DNA of 64,000 bases from Bog-473 sp963721585 (GCA_963721585.1 CAVRJN010000004.1:62001-126000), one strand, 5' to 3'. Shown: positions 17,437 through 26,776, numbered from the stretch's first letter. The notes: generated by a model not told the origin, from the sequence alone. Made by a program: numbers and translations.

Positions 17437-17844
17437 CCGACGGTCGGTGTTCGGTGCCCTCGCCGGGTGTGACGAACAGTGCCGCTCCCGGCTCGTGGAC
17501 ACGGGCCGTGTGCCAGACGTTGGCCGGGTCGATCATGGCGTCGCCCGGTCGCAGCTCCACCACGTGCTCGGCGCCGTCGAGCTCCTGCACGACGGCGACC
17601 CGGCCCGACAGCAGGTAGACGAGTCTTCGCCCGCTGGGTGCCGTTCCCAGCCGTCCCAGGTCGCGCCCTGCGCGATAACGCAGACGAGTCGCCCTTCCGG
17701 CGCGTCGCCGGCGTACCTGCTGCGGTACGCCTCGACGTACTCGGCCGACCATTCGAAGTCGGGCAATGGGGTCGCGGTGGAGCCCTTTCCCAAATGCACG
17801 AACGTGCGGGAGAGGTCGAAGGGGCTTTCGCCGCCGGTCGCCAT
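17432..17844 (-). CDS. Cupin-domain protein, frame broken near 17626
   Basis: The N-terminal half (17844 to about 17627) includes ATWDGWERHPAGE, and the C-terminal half in another frame continues with RLVYLLSGRVAVVQELDG and ends near 17432 with PANVWHTARV. Joined, they give a single-domain cupin of about 137 aa. Comparison with the usual HPxGDELVYxLSG cupin pattern suggests one base is missing near 17622-17630. This is the only break in the window with that sign. Cupins of this kind are small metal-binding beta-barrels. It is the last gene of an operon with ACAD, M20, SDR and NIPSNAP-like genes. Substrate is unknown. Confidence 0.7.
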
Positions 17845-17848
17845 GTCC

Positions 17849-18559
17849 TCAGTACAGCGGTGACCACGCTGCGCTGCGCAGCAGCCGGCTCTCCCAGCGG
17901 TCCCGCACCTCCAGGGCGTCGTGCAGCCAGGTCCCCGGGGCGGATGCCTCGGGCGGGAGGTCGTGGCCCAGCATCCACATCACCGCCTTCGTGTTCACCA
18001 CGCGCTGCCACAGGATGACCTCGGTGGTCTGGTGGGTCCCGAAGACCGGCTGGAAGGCCGCCTCGAGCTCGATCATGCCGATGCCCTCTTCCTTCTGGCT
18101 GCTCAGGGTGTGGTCGTAGAGCGTGCCCGCCTTGGCCAGGTAGGCCTGGAGCCCGCCGGCGTAGGGCCAGGCGGTGTCCTCCATGAAGAGCGAGTTCTTG
18201 TGCGTCTCGCCGTGCACGGGCACCGTGGTGAGATCGATCTCCTGCAGTGGCGACCACGGCACCGGCCGGATGATCTTGGCTTCACACCCGTGCCGCATGG
18301 CGTCGACCTCCGACGACCACCCGGCCAGGTCGCCGACGCGCACCCGCTCGGCCAGTTCCTCCCACGCCACCGCGTCGCGACAGCCGGTGATGGTGACCAC
18401 CGTGTAGGCCTGCCCGCTCCCGTGTGACAGCCGCAGGTACCACAGCAGCCTGCTCCCGTCCGACGTGGCCAGGGCGGGGATGAGCTCGTCCCGGTAGGCC
18501 TCGTCGAAGGCGTCCTCCTTGGCGCCGGCGACGCGGTGTACTTCATGCAACAACAGCAT
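17849..18559 (-). CDS. NIPSNAP/EthD-like protein with two ferredoxin-fold repeats
   Basis: The 236-aa soluble protein starts MLLLHEVHRV and has two similar halves, each with a beta-strand pattern ending in a long helix. This is typical of dimeric alpha-beta-barrel proteins such as NIPSNAP or EthD; the family call is tentative. GGGGGAG precedes ATG 18559. It lies 26 bases after the SDR gene and 4 bases before the cupin gene on the minus strand. The operon context suggests a catabolic or detoxification helper. No catalytic residue can be assigned. Confidence 0.6.
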   Translation of the reverse strand: MLLLHEVHRVAGAKEDAFDEAYRDELIPALATSDGSRLLWYLRLSHGSGQAYTVVTITGCRDAVAWEELAERVRVGDLAGWSSEVDAMRHGCEAKIIRPVPWSPLQEIDLTTVPVHGETHKNSLFMEDTAWPYAGGLQAYLAKAGTLYDHTLSSQKEEGIGMIELEAAFQPVFGTHQTTEVILWQRVVNTKAVMWMLGHDLPPEASAPGTWLHDALEVRDRWESRLLRSAAWSPLY

Positions 18560-18585
18560 GGTGTCTCCCCCTTGAGCGATGTGTC

Positions 18586-19359
18586 TCAGCGAGTGGTGGC
18601 GATGCCCCCGTCGACCGGGATGATCGCCCCGGTCAGGTACGCGCCCGCCCGTGAGGACAGGTAGATGGCAGCGCCGGCCATGTCGTCGGGGCGCCCGATG
18701 CGGCGCAGCGGTGCGTTCGCCGCGATCTGCTCGCCGAAGGCTTCCAGGGTGGCCGCCATCATCTTGGACTCGAAGGGTCCGGGCGCGATGGCGTTGACCG
18801 TGATGGTCGGGGCCAGCCGCTTGGCCAGGTGGCGCGTCAGCTGGTGCACCGCCGCCTTCGACGCGGAGTAGGAGTACGTCTCGAGCGCCGGCACCTGTAT
18901 GCCGTCGATCGACCCGATGTTGATGACGCGCGCCGGCTCGTCCACCGTCCCCGCCTTCTCCAGGAGCGGCACCAGGAACTTCGTCAGGTGGAAGACGCCT
19001 TTGACGTTGAGGGCGAGCACACGCTCGAAGGCCGCCTCGTCGAAGTCGGCCAGCGGGGCGCCCCAGGTGGCGCCGGCGTTGTTGACGAGGATGTCGAGGG
19101 TGTCCTCGCGTGCTGCGATCTCGTCGGCCAGCCGCCGGCATTCGGCTTCGGTGGAGAGGTCGGCCGGGATCCCGATGCAGGTCCCCTTCTTCGACAGCTG
19201 CGCCGCCACGTCCGCCACCACGTCGGCCCTCCGTGAGGAGATGTAGACGTTCACGCCGGCGTCCACGAACCCCTCGGCGATCATCAGGCCGATGCCGCGG
19301 CTGCCGCCGGTGACGAGCGCCGTCTTCCCGGCGATGTCGAAGAGGTTCGAGGCGGTCAT
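18586..19359 (-). CDS. Short-chain dehydrogenase/reductase
   Basis: This is a classical 257-aa SDR. It has the nucleotide-binding TGGSRGIG (residues about 17-24), the structural NNAG motif, a catalytic Ser in INIGSIDG, and the YSASK catalytic Tyr-Lys pair near residues 165-169. It oxidises or reduces a hydroxyl/keto substrate with NAD(P). ATG 19359 matches the family N-terminus. It is in an operon behind ACAD and M20 genes and 26 bases before the NIPSNAP-like gene. Substrate unknown; resemblance to sugar/alcohol SDRs is only general. Confidence 0.9.
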   Translation of the reverse strand: MTASNLFDIAGKTALVTGGSRGIGLMIAEGFVDAGVNVYISSRRADVVADVAAQLSKKGTCIGIPADLSTEAECRRLADEIAAREDTLDILVNNAGATWGAPLADFDEAAFERVLALNVKGVFHLTKFLVPLLEKAGTVDEPARVINIGSIDGIQVPALETYSYSASKAAVHQLTRHLAKRLAPTITVNAIAPGPFESKMMAATLEAFGEQIAANAPLRRIGRPDDMAGAAIYLSSRAGAYLTGAIIPVDGGIATTR

Positions 19360-19381
19360 CGCCTCAGTGTGCCAGCCGCAC

Positions 19382-20560
19382 TCACGGAGCGGCCAATGCC
19401 AGCGCGCTGCGCACCAGGACGCCGGTGCCCGAGCGCAGGGACTCGTCCTCGACCAGGAACGTCGGGCTGTGGTGCATGCCGCTCGACCCGTCGGCCGCCC
19501 CGCCACCGACGAAGAAGTAGCAACCCGGCAGGTGGCGGAGGAACTCGCTGACGTCGTCGCTGGGCGAGACGGGCGGCATCCGGAAGACCTGGTCCGGGCC
19601 GAGCACGACGCCGGCCTCCGCCTCCACGAGGGCGGTGACCTCGGCGTCGTTCACCACCGCACGGGTGTGCTCGGGCATCTCCAGCTCCACGTGGACCCCC
19701 TGGTCGTCGCCGACGCGGTCGCACAGGTCCTGCAGGCGGACCAGGGCCTCTTCGTGCTGGGCCTCGGTGAAGGTGCGCAGCGTGCCGGTGACCCGGGCCG
19801 AGGTCGGCACCACGTTGACCGCCGTCCCGGCGTGGATCGTGCCGGCGCTGCACACGCAATCGGTCTCGTCGTAGCGCAGCCCCGAGGCCACGTCGCCCAG
19901 GCGGCTCACCAGCTCGGCCGTAGCCCGGATGACGTCACCTTGGGCCGAGGGCATGGCGCCGTGCCCGCCCGGCCCGGTCAGGGTGATGCGCAACGAGTTG
20001 GCTTCCGACATGGCGATGCCCGCGCGCAGGGCCACGAAGCCAGATGGCAGCTGGGAGGTGACATGGAAGCCGACGAGGCGCGCCCCCTCCATGGCGGTGA
20101 GCGCGCCGCCCTCCAGCATCGCCTTGGCGCCGCACAGCGCCTCCTCGGCCGGCTGGAAGAGGAAGACGTAGCGGCCCGGGAGATCCTCGCGCCGCGCCGC
20201 CAGCAGCGAGGCCGCGCCGAGCATGGAGGCGACGTGCATGTCGTGGCCGCAGGCGTGCATGACGCCCTCGACCTCGGAGTGGACGGCGCGCGCCTCGTCC
20301 TCCTGCACCGGCAGGCCGTCGATGTCGCCCCGCAGGACGACGCTGCGCCCGGGCCGGCCGCCTTCCATCGTGAAGATGCCGCCGGTCTCGCTGGTGCGGA
20401 GGCTCTCGGGGATCCCGAGCGACGCCATGTGGTCACGGATCACGGCCGTCGTCTGGTGTTCGGCGAAGGCCAGCTCGGGCCGGCGGTGCAGCGCCCGTCG
20501 CCTGTCGACCATGTCGTCGAACACGGCGTCGGCGGGGGCCGGGCCGAACAGGTCCGTCAC
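19382..20560 (-). CDS. M20-family amidohydrolase (IAA-amidohydrolase-like)
   Basis: The 392-aa protein has M20D metal-ligand motifs: HACGHDMH near residue 105 and PAEE near 135, plus a dimerisation domain between about 185 and 295 and a conserved SDDVSEF near 340. Such enzymes hydrolyse N-acyl amino acids or amide conjugates to release an acid. It begins with GTG 20560 one base after the stop of the acyl-CoA dehydrogenase gene, so the two are surely co-transcribed. In this operon it could free a carboxylic acid that is later activated and oxidised, but that is inferred. Confidence 0.9.
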   Translation of the reverse strand: MTDLFGPAPADAVFDDMVDRRRALHRRPELAFAEHQTTAVIRDHMASLGIPESLRTSETGGIFTMEGGRPGRSVVLRGDIDGLPVQEDEARAVHSEVEGVMHACGHDMHVASMLGAASLLAARREDLPGRYVFLFQPAEEALCGAKAMLEGGALTAMEGARLVGFHVTSQLPSGFVALRAGIAMSEANSLRITLTGPGGHGAMPSAQGDVIRATAELVSRLGDVASGLRYDETDCVCSAGTIHAGTAVNVVPTSARVTGTLRTFTEAQHEEALVRLQDLCDRVGDDQGVHVELEMPEHTRAVVNDAEVTALVEAEAGVVLGPDQVFRMPPVSPSDDVSEFLRHLPGCYFFVGGGAADGSSGMHHSPTFLVEDESLRSGTGVLVRSALALAAP

Positions 20561-20561
20561 G

Positions 20562-21785
20562 TCACCGGCTCAGCAGGTCGCGTGCGATGTGGGTCACCTG
20601 GATCTCGTCCGTGCCGGCGTAGATCTGGAACACCTTGGCGTCGCGGGCCAGCTGTTCCACCCGGAACTCTGACATGTAGCCGTTGCCGCCGAAGAGCTGG
20701 ACCGCCTCCATGGCGACCTCGGACGCCGCCTGGGCCGAGTACAGCTTCATGGCCGAGGCCTCGGCCAGCGTGAGGGTCTTGCCCGCCGAGCTCATCTCAA
20801 TGTGCCGGAAGACCAGGTTCTCCACGTTGAGGCGGGCGATCTCCATCCGGGCGAGCTTGAGTTGGATGAGTTGGAACTCCGCGATGGGCCGCTCCCACAG
20901 CAGGCGGTCCTTGGCGTACTGCACCGAGAGCTTGAGGCACTCTTCGATGAGGCCGAGCGACATTGCGGCGACACCGGCCCGCTCGGTGACGAAGTTGCCC
21001 TTGGCGCTGTCGCGCCCCTCGCTCCCTCCGGGCGACCCCTCGGACTCGCCGAGCAGGCGGTCCCTGCCCACCCGCACGTCGGTCAGGAAGAGCTCGCCTG
21101 TCGGTGACGAGTGCAGGCCCATTTTACGGAAGGGCTTGGACTGCTCCAGCCCGGGCAGGCCGCGGTCGAGGATGAAGGTCAGGACCGGGCGCTGGCGCAG
21201 TGGCGTGTCGCTGCCGTCGTCGAGCTTGGCGTAGAACACGATGGTGTCTGCGTAGGGGCCGTTGGTGATGAAGGTCTTGTTCCCGTTGAGCACGTACTCG
21301 TCGCCGTCGCGCAGGGCCGACGACTTCATGCCCCCCAGGGCGTCGGAGCCCGAGTCGGGCTCGGTGATGGCCCAGGCCCCGACCTTGTCGAGCGTCATGA
21401 GGTCGAGCCCCCAGCGCTCCATCTGGGCCGGGGTGCCGCCCTTCATGATGGTGCCTCCGGCCAGGCCGGTGCTCACCCCGAGCGCCGTCACGATGCCGGG
21501 GCAGTAGTGGCACAGCTCAATGATGGGGATGAGCGTCATGGCGGCGTTGCCGCCGCCCTCGGAGCGCTCGGGCGCCGCCGCACCCGACGTCTTGCGCTCG
21601 AGAGCCCGCTTGAAGGAGTCCCGCGCCAGGGCGTCGAGGCCGAAGGTCCGGTAGAGCTTGCGGATCACCTCGTAGGGCGGGGTGTCACCGTGCTCGAGCT
21701 CCTCGACGTTCGGCTTGACCTCTTCCTCGACGAATCGCCGCACCGCGTCACGGATCGCCAGCTGCTCTTCCGACCACTCGAACAT
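20562..21785 (-). CDS. Acyl-CoA dehydrogenase
   Basis: The 407-aa flavoprotein has the ACAD signatures WAITEPDSGSDA (about residues 138-149), FITNGPYADT, GGNGYMSEF and a C-terminal YAGTDEIQ motif. It introduces a 2,3 double bond into an acyl-CoA and passes electrons to ETF. GGGAGG precedes ATG 21785. Two low-complexity stretches look like in-frame insertions compared with ordinary ACADs: one around 21555-21600 (PERSEGGG) and one around 21000-21055 (SEGSPGGSEGR). It heads the operon with M20, SDR, NIPSNAP-like and cupin genes. Confidence 0.92.
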   Translation of the reverse strand: MFEWSEEQLAIRDAVRRFVEEEVKPNVEELEHGDTPPYEVIRKLYRTFGLDALARDSFKRALERKTSGAAAPERSEGGGNAAMTLIPIIELCHYCPGIVTALGVSTGLAGGTIMKGGTPAQMERWGLDLMTLDKVGAWAITEPDSGSDALGGMKSSALRDGDEYVLNGNKTFITNGPYADTIVFYAKLDDGSDTPLRQRPVLTFILDRGLPGLEQSKPFRKMGLHSSPTGELFLTDVRVGRDRLLGESEGSPGGSEGRDSAKGNFVTERAGVAAMSLGLIEECLKLSVQYAKDRLLWERPIAEFQLIQLKLARMEIARLNVENLVFRHIEMSSAGKTLTLAEASAMKLYSAQAASEVAMEAVQLFGGNGYMSEFRVEQLARDAKVFQIYAGTDEIQVTHIARDLLSR

Positions 21786-21842
21786 GACGTGCCTCCCTGC
21801 GACCTCGGCGACCCCCGCCGGCGCCGACCCTACCGGTCGGGC

Positions 21843-22409
21843 CTAGGCGTCGGCGATCTTGCGCAGCGTGTTGCCGTCGGTGTGGATCACCTCTTCGGCG
21901 ACCCGTGCGTGCTTGATCTCGGTGGTCTCGGTGTAGGTGAATTCGCCCTCGACGCTGGTGTCGATCGTCACCTCGTACCGGATGGCCTGGGCGTTCTTGT
22001 CCAGCCAGTTGTTGGAGAGGATCCCGTAGGTCTGGCTGCCCACGCTGGCGTGCAGGGTGAACTTCGTGTCGTCGGCCCCGACCACGGCACCGGCAACGAT
22101 GGCCGATCCCCGGGGGATCAGGAAGCAGCGGACCACCTCGCTGTCGCGGGCGTCCCACATCCAGTAGCCGACCTCGGTGTGGAACGGGCTCTCCTCCTCG
22201 CCCCGCCAGGCCGCCATGCGGTAGTCGAGTCCGTAGAGCACCTGGCTCCCGTTCTCCACCGGCCCGAATGGCTTGAAGTCGATGTGCTCGCGATACGGGG
22301 TCAGGCCGATCTTCCCGTCCTCGTTGGCGTAGGCGACGTCCTCGCCCTTCTCGCCTTCCCAGATCCCCGCCAGACGGGCCAATGGTCCCCATTCAGGTCC
22401 TGCGCTCAA
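21843..22409 (-). CDS. FABP-like / nitrobindin-type heme-binding beta-barrel protein
   Basis: The 188-aa protein has the family's opening LARLAGIWEGEKG (the usual GxWxGxG motif is present except for Lys at its last Gly) and the pattern of a ten-stranded barrel. His176 in HTDGNTL is a candidate heme ligand. Nitrobindins bind ferric heme and scavenge NO or isomerise peroxynitrite. TTG 22409 is preceded by AAGGAGG four bases upstream, which settles the start. It lies 57 bases before the ACAD gene and 87 bases after pstA and may begin the catabolic operon. Confidence 0.8.
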   Translation of the reverse strand: MSAGPEWGPLARLAGIWEGEKGEDVAYANEDGKIGLTPYREHIDFKPFGPVENGSQVLYGLDYRMAAWRGEEESPFHTEVGYWMWDARDSEVVRCFLIPRGSAIVAGAVVGADDTKFTLHASVGSQTYGILSNNWLDKNAQAIRYEVTIDTSVEGEFTYTETTEIKHARVAEEVIHTDGNTLRKIADA

Positions 22410-22496
22410 CGTTCCTCCTTGTTGCCGGGTTGGTGGGGCTTCACCTTAGGCGGGGTCGTGCGCGAACTCCCCGGCGTCGGGGCACCCCGATCCCGC

Positions 22497-23468
22497 TCAG
22501 CGGTTGATGGGGAGGTCGACCAGTTCGACGTGGTCGGGGCGCAGGCTTGGGGGCCCGGGGCGTGCGGGTCTTGGTCCGGGCCCCTTCGGCGTGCCGCTGG
22601 GTCCGCGCCACAATGATGCGGCTGGCCACCAGGAGGAGCAGCACCATGACGACGAGGATCAGGGCGGCGTCGTAGGCGAGGTAGTGGTACGAGACCTGCG
22701 AGGAGTCGTAGAAGGAGAACACCACGTAGGTGAGGTAGGGGAAGGAGGCGTGCGTCACCGAGTGGGGGATCTTGTTGGCGAAGTTCGCCGTGTAGATGAG
22801 CGGTGCCGTCTCGCCGCCGGCGATGGCGAGGGCCAGCAGGAGGCCGGTGACGATGCCGGGCAGGGCGGTCTTGAGGACGACCTTGCGCAGCGAGTAGCCC
22901 ATCGACATCCCCAGGGCCTCGGCACCCTCGCGATAGCCCGTGGGCACCTGGCGCAGCGAATTCTCGGTCGTCTTGGCGATGTAGGGCACGACCATGACCG
23001 ACAGGACGATGACGGCCGCCAGGTACGAGAAGCCCCAGTGGAAGTACAGCACCAGTGCGGCGTAGCCGACGTAGCCGAGCACAATGGACGGGAAGCCCGA
23101 CAGGATGTCCGAGGCCGTGCGCAGCAGGCCGCCGCTCGGCTTTGCCGTTCTTCTTGATGTTGGCCATCTCGGACAGGTGGATGCCGGCCAGCACACCGAC
23201 CGTCCCGGCGAGGATCAGGACGCCCGCCATGAGGAGCAGGGTGCCGAGGATCTGGTCCCGCAGCCCGCCCCCGGCGGCGGTGAGCGGCGTCCACAGCACG
23301 CTCCAGCGCCAGTGGCCCGACCGCGCGGAACAGGACGCCGAGGAGGATCCACACCGCCGGGGCGATGATGAGGACCAGCGCGCCGTACGTGAAGACCCGG
23401 AATCCCTGGGAGGAGAACCGCCGCCGGCGGGTCGCCGGGCCGCCGGCCAGCGATGTGTTCGTCGTCAT
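22497..23468 (-). CDS. pstA: Phosphate ABC transporter permease PstA, frame broken at three places
   Basis: The frame changes near 23320-23332, near 23140 and near 22545. With one base removed at each site the product is about 322 aa, with six membrane helices and the permease EAA loop (YREGAEALGMSMGYSLRKVV). The third break is less certain: it gives the natural ending DHVELVDLPINR and a stop at 22497; without it the frame runs on to 22441. PstA and PstC form the inner-membrane channel of the high-affinity phosphate transporter. The start ATG overlaps the pstC stop (ATGA at 23465-23468). Conservation between the breaks argues that the protein is functional or that the breaks are errors. Confidence 0.8.
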
Positions 23469-24566
23469 GCACCGCTCCCCACGGGGCCCCCGGTACGGCC
23501 GGTCCGGGAGATGATGGCCCGCGCCGCCAGGTTCACGGCGACGGAGATCACGGCCAGCACGAGGGCCAGCTCGGCCAGGGTGGCCACGGCGAACCCGGTG
23601 CCGTCGGCCTGGGCGCCGTCGAGCTGGGTCAGAATGGTGGCGGCGATGGTGCCGAAGGGCTGGTAGATGTTGGGCGCGAGGCGGAGCGAGGCACCGCCGA
23701 CGAGGACCACGGCGATGGTCTCGCCGAGCGCACGGCCCAGCCCGAGCACGGTGCCGCCGATGATGCCCGAGCGCACCCAGGGCAACGTGATGCGGTTGGC
23801 GACCTCCCAGTGCGTCATGCCCAGCGCCTCGCCGCCCTCCTTCGGCAGCGTGGGCACCTGTATGAAGAGCTCCCGCGTCGTCGAGGTGATGATGGGGATG
23901 ATCATCATCCCGAGCACGAGGCCGGCCGTCAGCAGGCCCTCGCCGCGTCCCGACGGGTTGGCGGAAGTAGTTGAAGGGCTCCACGTTGGGCAGAGCGCTC
24001 GCGATGCTCGCCACTGTCGGGTAGATGTTCTTGGCGAGCCAGGGGCCGAAGGTCAGCAGGCCCCACAGGCCGATGACCACGGAGGGGATCCCGGCGAGGA
24101 TCTCGATGGCGTACCCCAGGGGACGCGAGATCCACCCCGGCATCCGCTCGGTGAGGGCGAAGGCCGCACCGATGGACAGCGGCACGGCCACCACGATGGC
24201 GATGAAGGACGACTGCAGGGTGCCCGCGATGATGGGCCAGGCGCCGAACTGGGCCCCCGCGGCGTGGGCGACGCCATGGGTGTGGACGGTGGCGCCGTAG
24301 CTGTCGCCGTAGGTCCAGTTCTTGCCGTAGAGGAAGTACCAGCCGTTGACGCGGATGGCCGGCCACGCCTTGAGGGCGAGGACGGTGACGGCGAAGACCA
24401 GCGCCACCAGGGGCAGCAGGACGGCCACCCGGGCGCTCCAGCGCCAGCCCTTCTCCTCGTTGGCCCGGAACACGTCCGCCACCCGGCGGAACAGCGGGTC
24501 CCGGGGTGCGGCGCGTCCGGGCGGCGTAGCGGGGAGGTCCCCCGCTACGCCGCCGACGGACGTCAC
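23465..24566 (-). CDS. pstC: Phosphate ABC transporter permease PstC, frame broken near 23960
   Basis: The first part (24566 to about 23962) runs through the N-terminal helix and the PstC segment GIPSVVIGLWGLLTFGPW. After one base is skipped near 23960 the second part continues with LVLGMMIIPIITSTTREL and the EAA loop PKEGGEALGMTHWEVANRI. Full length is about 366 aa with six membrane helices. The start is GTG 24566, overlapping the last base of the pstS stop. A periplasmic loop rich in Tyr/His near residues 65-90 is longer than in E. coli PstC. Both permease genes are broken in the same direction. Confidence 0.82.
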
Positions 24567-25691
24567 TACGAAATGCTCAGGATCTGCTTCACCGACTGCG
24601 CCTCGACCTTGGCGGGCAGCGGCTGGAAGTTGACCTGGGCCAGGTACGTGGTCGCGGCACCGAGCTTCGGGTTGATCGCCCATTCCAGGAGCGAGCGGAT
24701 CCCCTTGGCCGTCGTGCTGCTCGACTGGTGGGTCGAGACGATGGCGTACTCGTAGTTGACGATCGGGTAGCCGTTCGGGGCGGAACCGTAGATCAGCGAG
24801 ATCGTGCCGTTGGCGGGCGTCTTGCTGCACGAAGGATGCCGCCTCGGCCGCGATCGATGCCGCAGTCGGCACCTCGTACTGCCCCTTGGCGTTCTGCAGC
24901 GAGGCGTAGCCGAGTCCGGCCTGCAGGGCCTGGGTCAGGTAGCTGATGCCGACGTAGGCGATGCAGCCCGGTGTGGCCTTGCAGCCCGCGACCATGCCCG
25001 AGTTGCCCGTCTCACCGAGGGCGCCGGGCGCAGCCGGCCATGGCACCGTCGTGTTGTAGGCGATCTTGGCTCCCCAGCCCGACGGGTCCGTCTTGGAGAG
25101 GAACTGGGTGAAGAGGAACGTGTCGCCGCTGCTGTCCGAGCGGTGCAGCGTCACGATCGGGATGCTCGGCAGAGTGACGCCGGGGTTGAGGCTCGCGATC
25201 TGCGACGCGTTCCACTTGGTGATCGTGCCCTGGTAGATGGCCGAGAGCACCTTGCCGTTCAGCTTCAGGTGCGAGAGCACGCCCGGGACGTTGTAGGCCA
25301 CCATCTGCGACGAGATCGCGAGCGGGATGTTCTTCAGGTCGGGGCTCGCCGACGTGACGCTGGGCGCCAGGTAGGCGTCGGACGCACCGATGTCGATCGT
25401 GCCGTTCTCCGCGTCGGAGATCCCGGTACCCGAGCCCGTTCCGGCCGTCTGCACCGTCACGCTGGGGTACGTCGTGTTGTAGCCACCCACCCACAGGTTG
25501 AAGAGCGGGTACAGCAGCGTGCTTCCCGTCTCGGTGACCGTGCCGGCGGGGGGCTTCTCGACGCCGCTGCTCGGGAGCTTTACGCTCGCTGACGCTGCCG
25601 TGCCGAGGACGACCGAGCTCAGCGCGAGGCCGACCGCCGCAAGGGCGATCACCCCTCCCCGCAGTCGCGTCGCGCTCATCAGTTTTGTCAC
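24566..25691 (-). CDS. pstS: Phosphate-binding protein PstS, frame broken near 24826
   Basis: The protein starts at GTG 25691 behind AAGGAG (7-base spacer), with a signal-type N-terminus (GGVIALAAVGLALSSVV). It has the PstS phosphate-binding sequence TGSTLLYPLFNLW and TVQTAGTGSGTGI, then a TLHRSDSSGDTFLFTQFL motif. The frame breaks near 24818-24830. One base skipped there restores about 90 more residues (NGYPIVNYEYAIVST and further) and a stop at 24566. Total about 374 aa. PstS is the extracytoplasmic receptor of the Pst system. No lipobox Cys is evident, so it may be secreted or held otherwise. Confidence 0.85.
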
Positions 25692-25800
25692 AGGTTCTCT
25701 CCTTGTGATGTGGGTTTGGTTGGTGTTGCTCTGGTTGAACCGTTTGATGCGGTTTGTGTCGCGCACTGGATTCGACCCCCTCTTTGGAGTCCGGATCCGC

Positions 25801-26661
25801 CTATCCCATCCGTCCCGTGACGTAGCGCTCGGTGTCCGGGTGCGACGGCCTGTTGAACAGGTCGTCGGTCGCTCCGTACTCGATCAGCGCTCCCTGGTAG
25901 AAGAACATCGTCTGGTGCGAGACCCGCATGGCCTGGCCCAGGTTGTGCGTCACGACGATCAAGGTCAGCGCTGGTGCGAGTGTCTTGAGGAGTGCCTCGA
26001 TGGACTCCGTCGTCACGGGGTCGAGCGACGAGGTCGGCTCGTCGAGTAGCAGGACTTCGGGTCCGACCGCGAGTGCGCGCGCCAGGCAGAGTAGTTGCTG
26101 CTGACCACCCGACAGCCGGAAGGGCGAGTCGTTCAGGCGATCCTTGACGGCGTCCCACAAGCCGACCTCGGTGAGGCGGCGCTCGCACACCACGTCGAGC
26201 TGCTTGCCCTTGGCGATGCGGTGCGCCTTGACCCCCGCGACCACGTTGTCCTTGATCGACATTGGGAACGGGTTCGGCCGCTGGAACAACATGCCGACGC
26301 GCCGGCGCAGCGTCAGGAGGTCGACGTGCTGCGCCCACAGGCTCTCTTCGTCGAGCGTGACGTCGCCCGTACGCATGAATCCCGGCACCCGGTCGTTCAT
26401 CCGGTTGAGGGTGCGCAGGAAGGTGGACTTGCCCGATCCCGTCGGTCCGATCAGCGCCGTGATCGAACCCCTCTTGAGGTCCACGTTCACGCCGCTCAGG
26501 ACGGTGCGGCCGGAGAAGCCGAGGTCCAGGTTGACCGAGCGCATCACGCATTCGGGGCGCGTCGCGTCCGGATCGAGGGCCTGCAGCGCCCGGTCGACAT
26601 CGGACTGTGCCGCGGTCGTCACAGGATTGGAACTTGCCTGGGTGATCTCTCCGTCGGCCAC
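25801..26661 (-). CDS. pstB: Phosphate ABC transporter ATPase PstB
   Basis: The 286-aa ATPase has Walker A GPTGSGKST (residues 72-80), signature LSGGQ (183-187) and Walker B LLLDEP (204-209), plus PstB-type FQRPNPFPMSI near 126. It powers phosphate import through PstC/PstA. It is the first gene of the cluster, upstream of pstS; most bacteria place pstB last. GTG 26661 follows a -10 box TACGTT by 7 bases and lacks a ribosome site, so it is probably leaderless. Two PHO-box-like sites lie upstream. About 40 N-terminal residues precede the ATPase core. Confidence 0.93.
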   Translation of the reverse strand: MADGEITQASSNPVTTAAQSDVDRALQALDPDATRPECVMRSVNLDLGFSGRTVLSGVNVDLKRGSITALIGPTGSGKSTFLRTLNRMNDRVPGFMRTGDVTLDEESLWAQHVDLLTLRRRVGMLFQRPNPFPMSIKDNVVAGVKAHRIAKGKQLDVVCERRLTEVGLWDAVKDRLNDSPFRLSGGQQQLLCLARALAVGPEVLLLDEPTSSLDPVTTESIEALLKTLAPALTLIVVTHNLGQAMRVSHQTMFFYQGALIEYGATDDLFNRPSHPDTERYVTGRMG

Positions 26662-26668
26662 TACCAGG

Positions 26669-26723
26669 AACGTAGCGAGGCAAGGTGAACGCCAAGCAAC
26701 AGGAGCGCTATCCCGAGGTGAAC
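26669..26723 (-). promoter_or_regulatory. pst promoter with two PHO-box-like sites
   Basis: On the minus strand GTTCACC occurs at 26723-26717 and again at 26690-26684. The two are exactly 33 bases apart, three times the 11-base spacing of actinobacterial PhoP direct repeats. The second site ends 9 bases before a -10 box TACGTT (26674-26669), so it takes the place of the -35 region. This arrangement fits activation by a PhoP/PhoB-type regulator in low phosphate. Confidence 0.65.
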
Positions 26724-26776
26724 AGTTCGTAAGTTCGAGTTACCCGAGCCTCAGCCGCCATGCAGCCCGACATGGT

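Noticed and set aside
22755..25766. A single open frame of about 1000 codons on the minus strand across pstS, pstC and pstA
   Set aside because: It joins pieces of three pst genes with out-of-frame stretches between. The motifs show that each gene has its own start and stop, so this is not a fusion protein.
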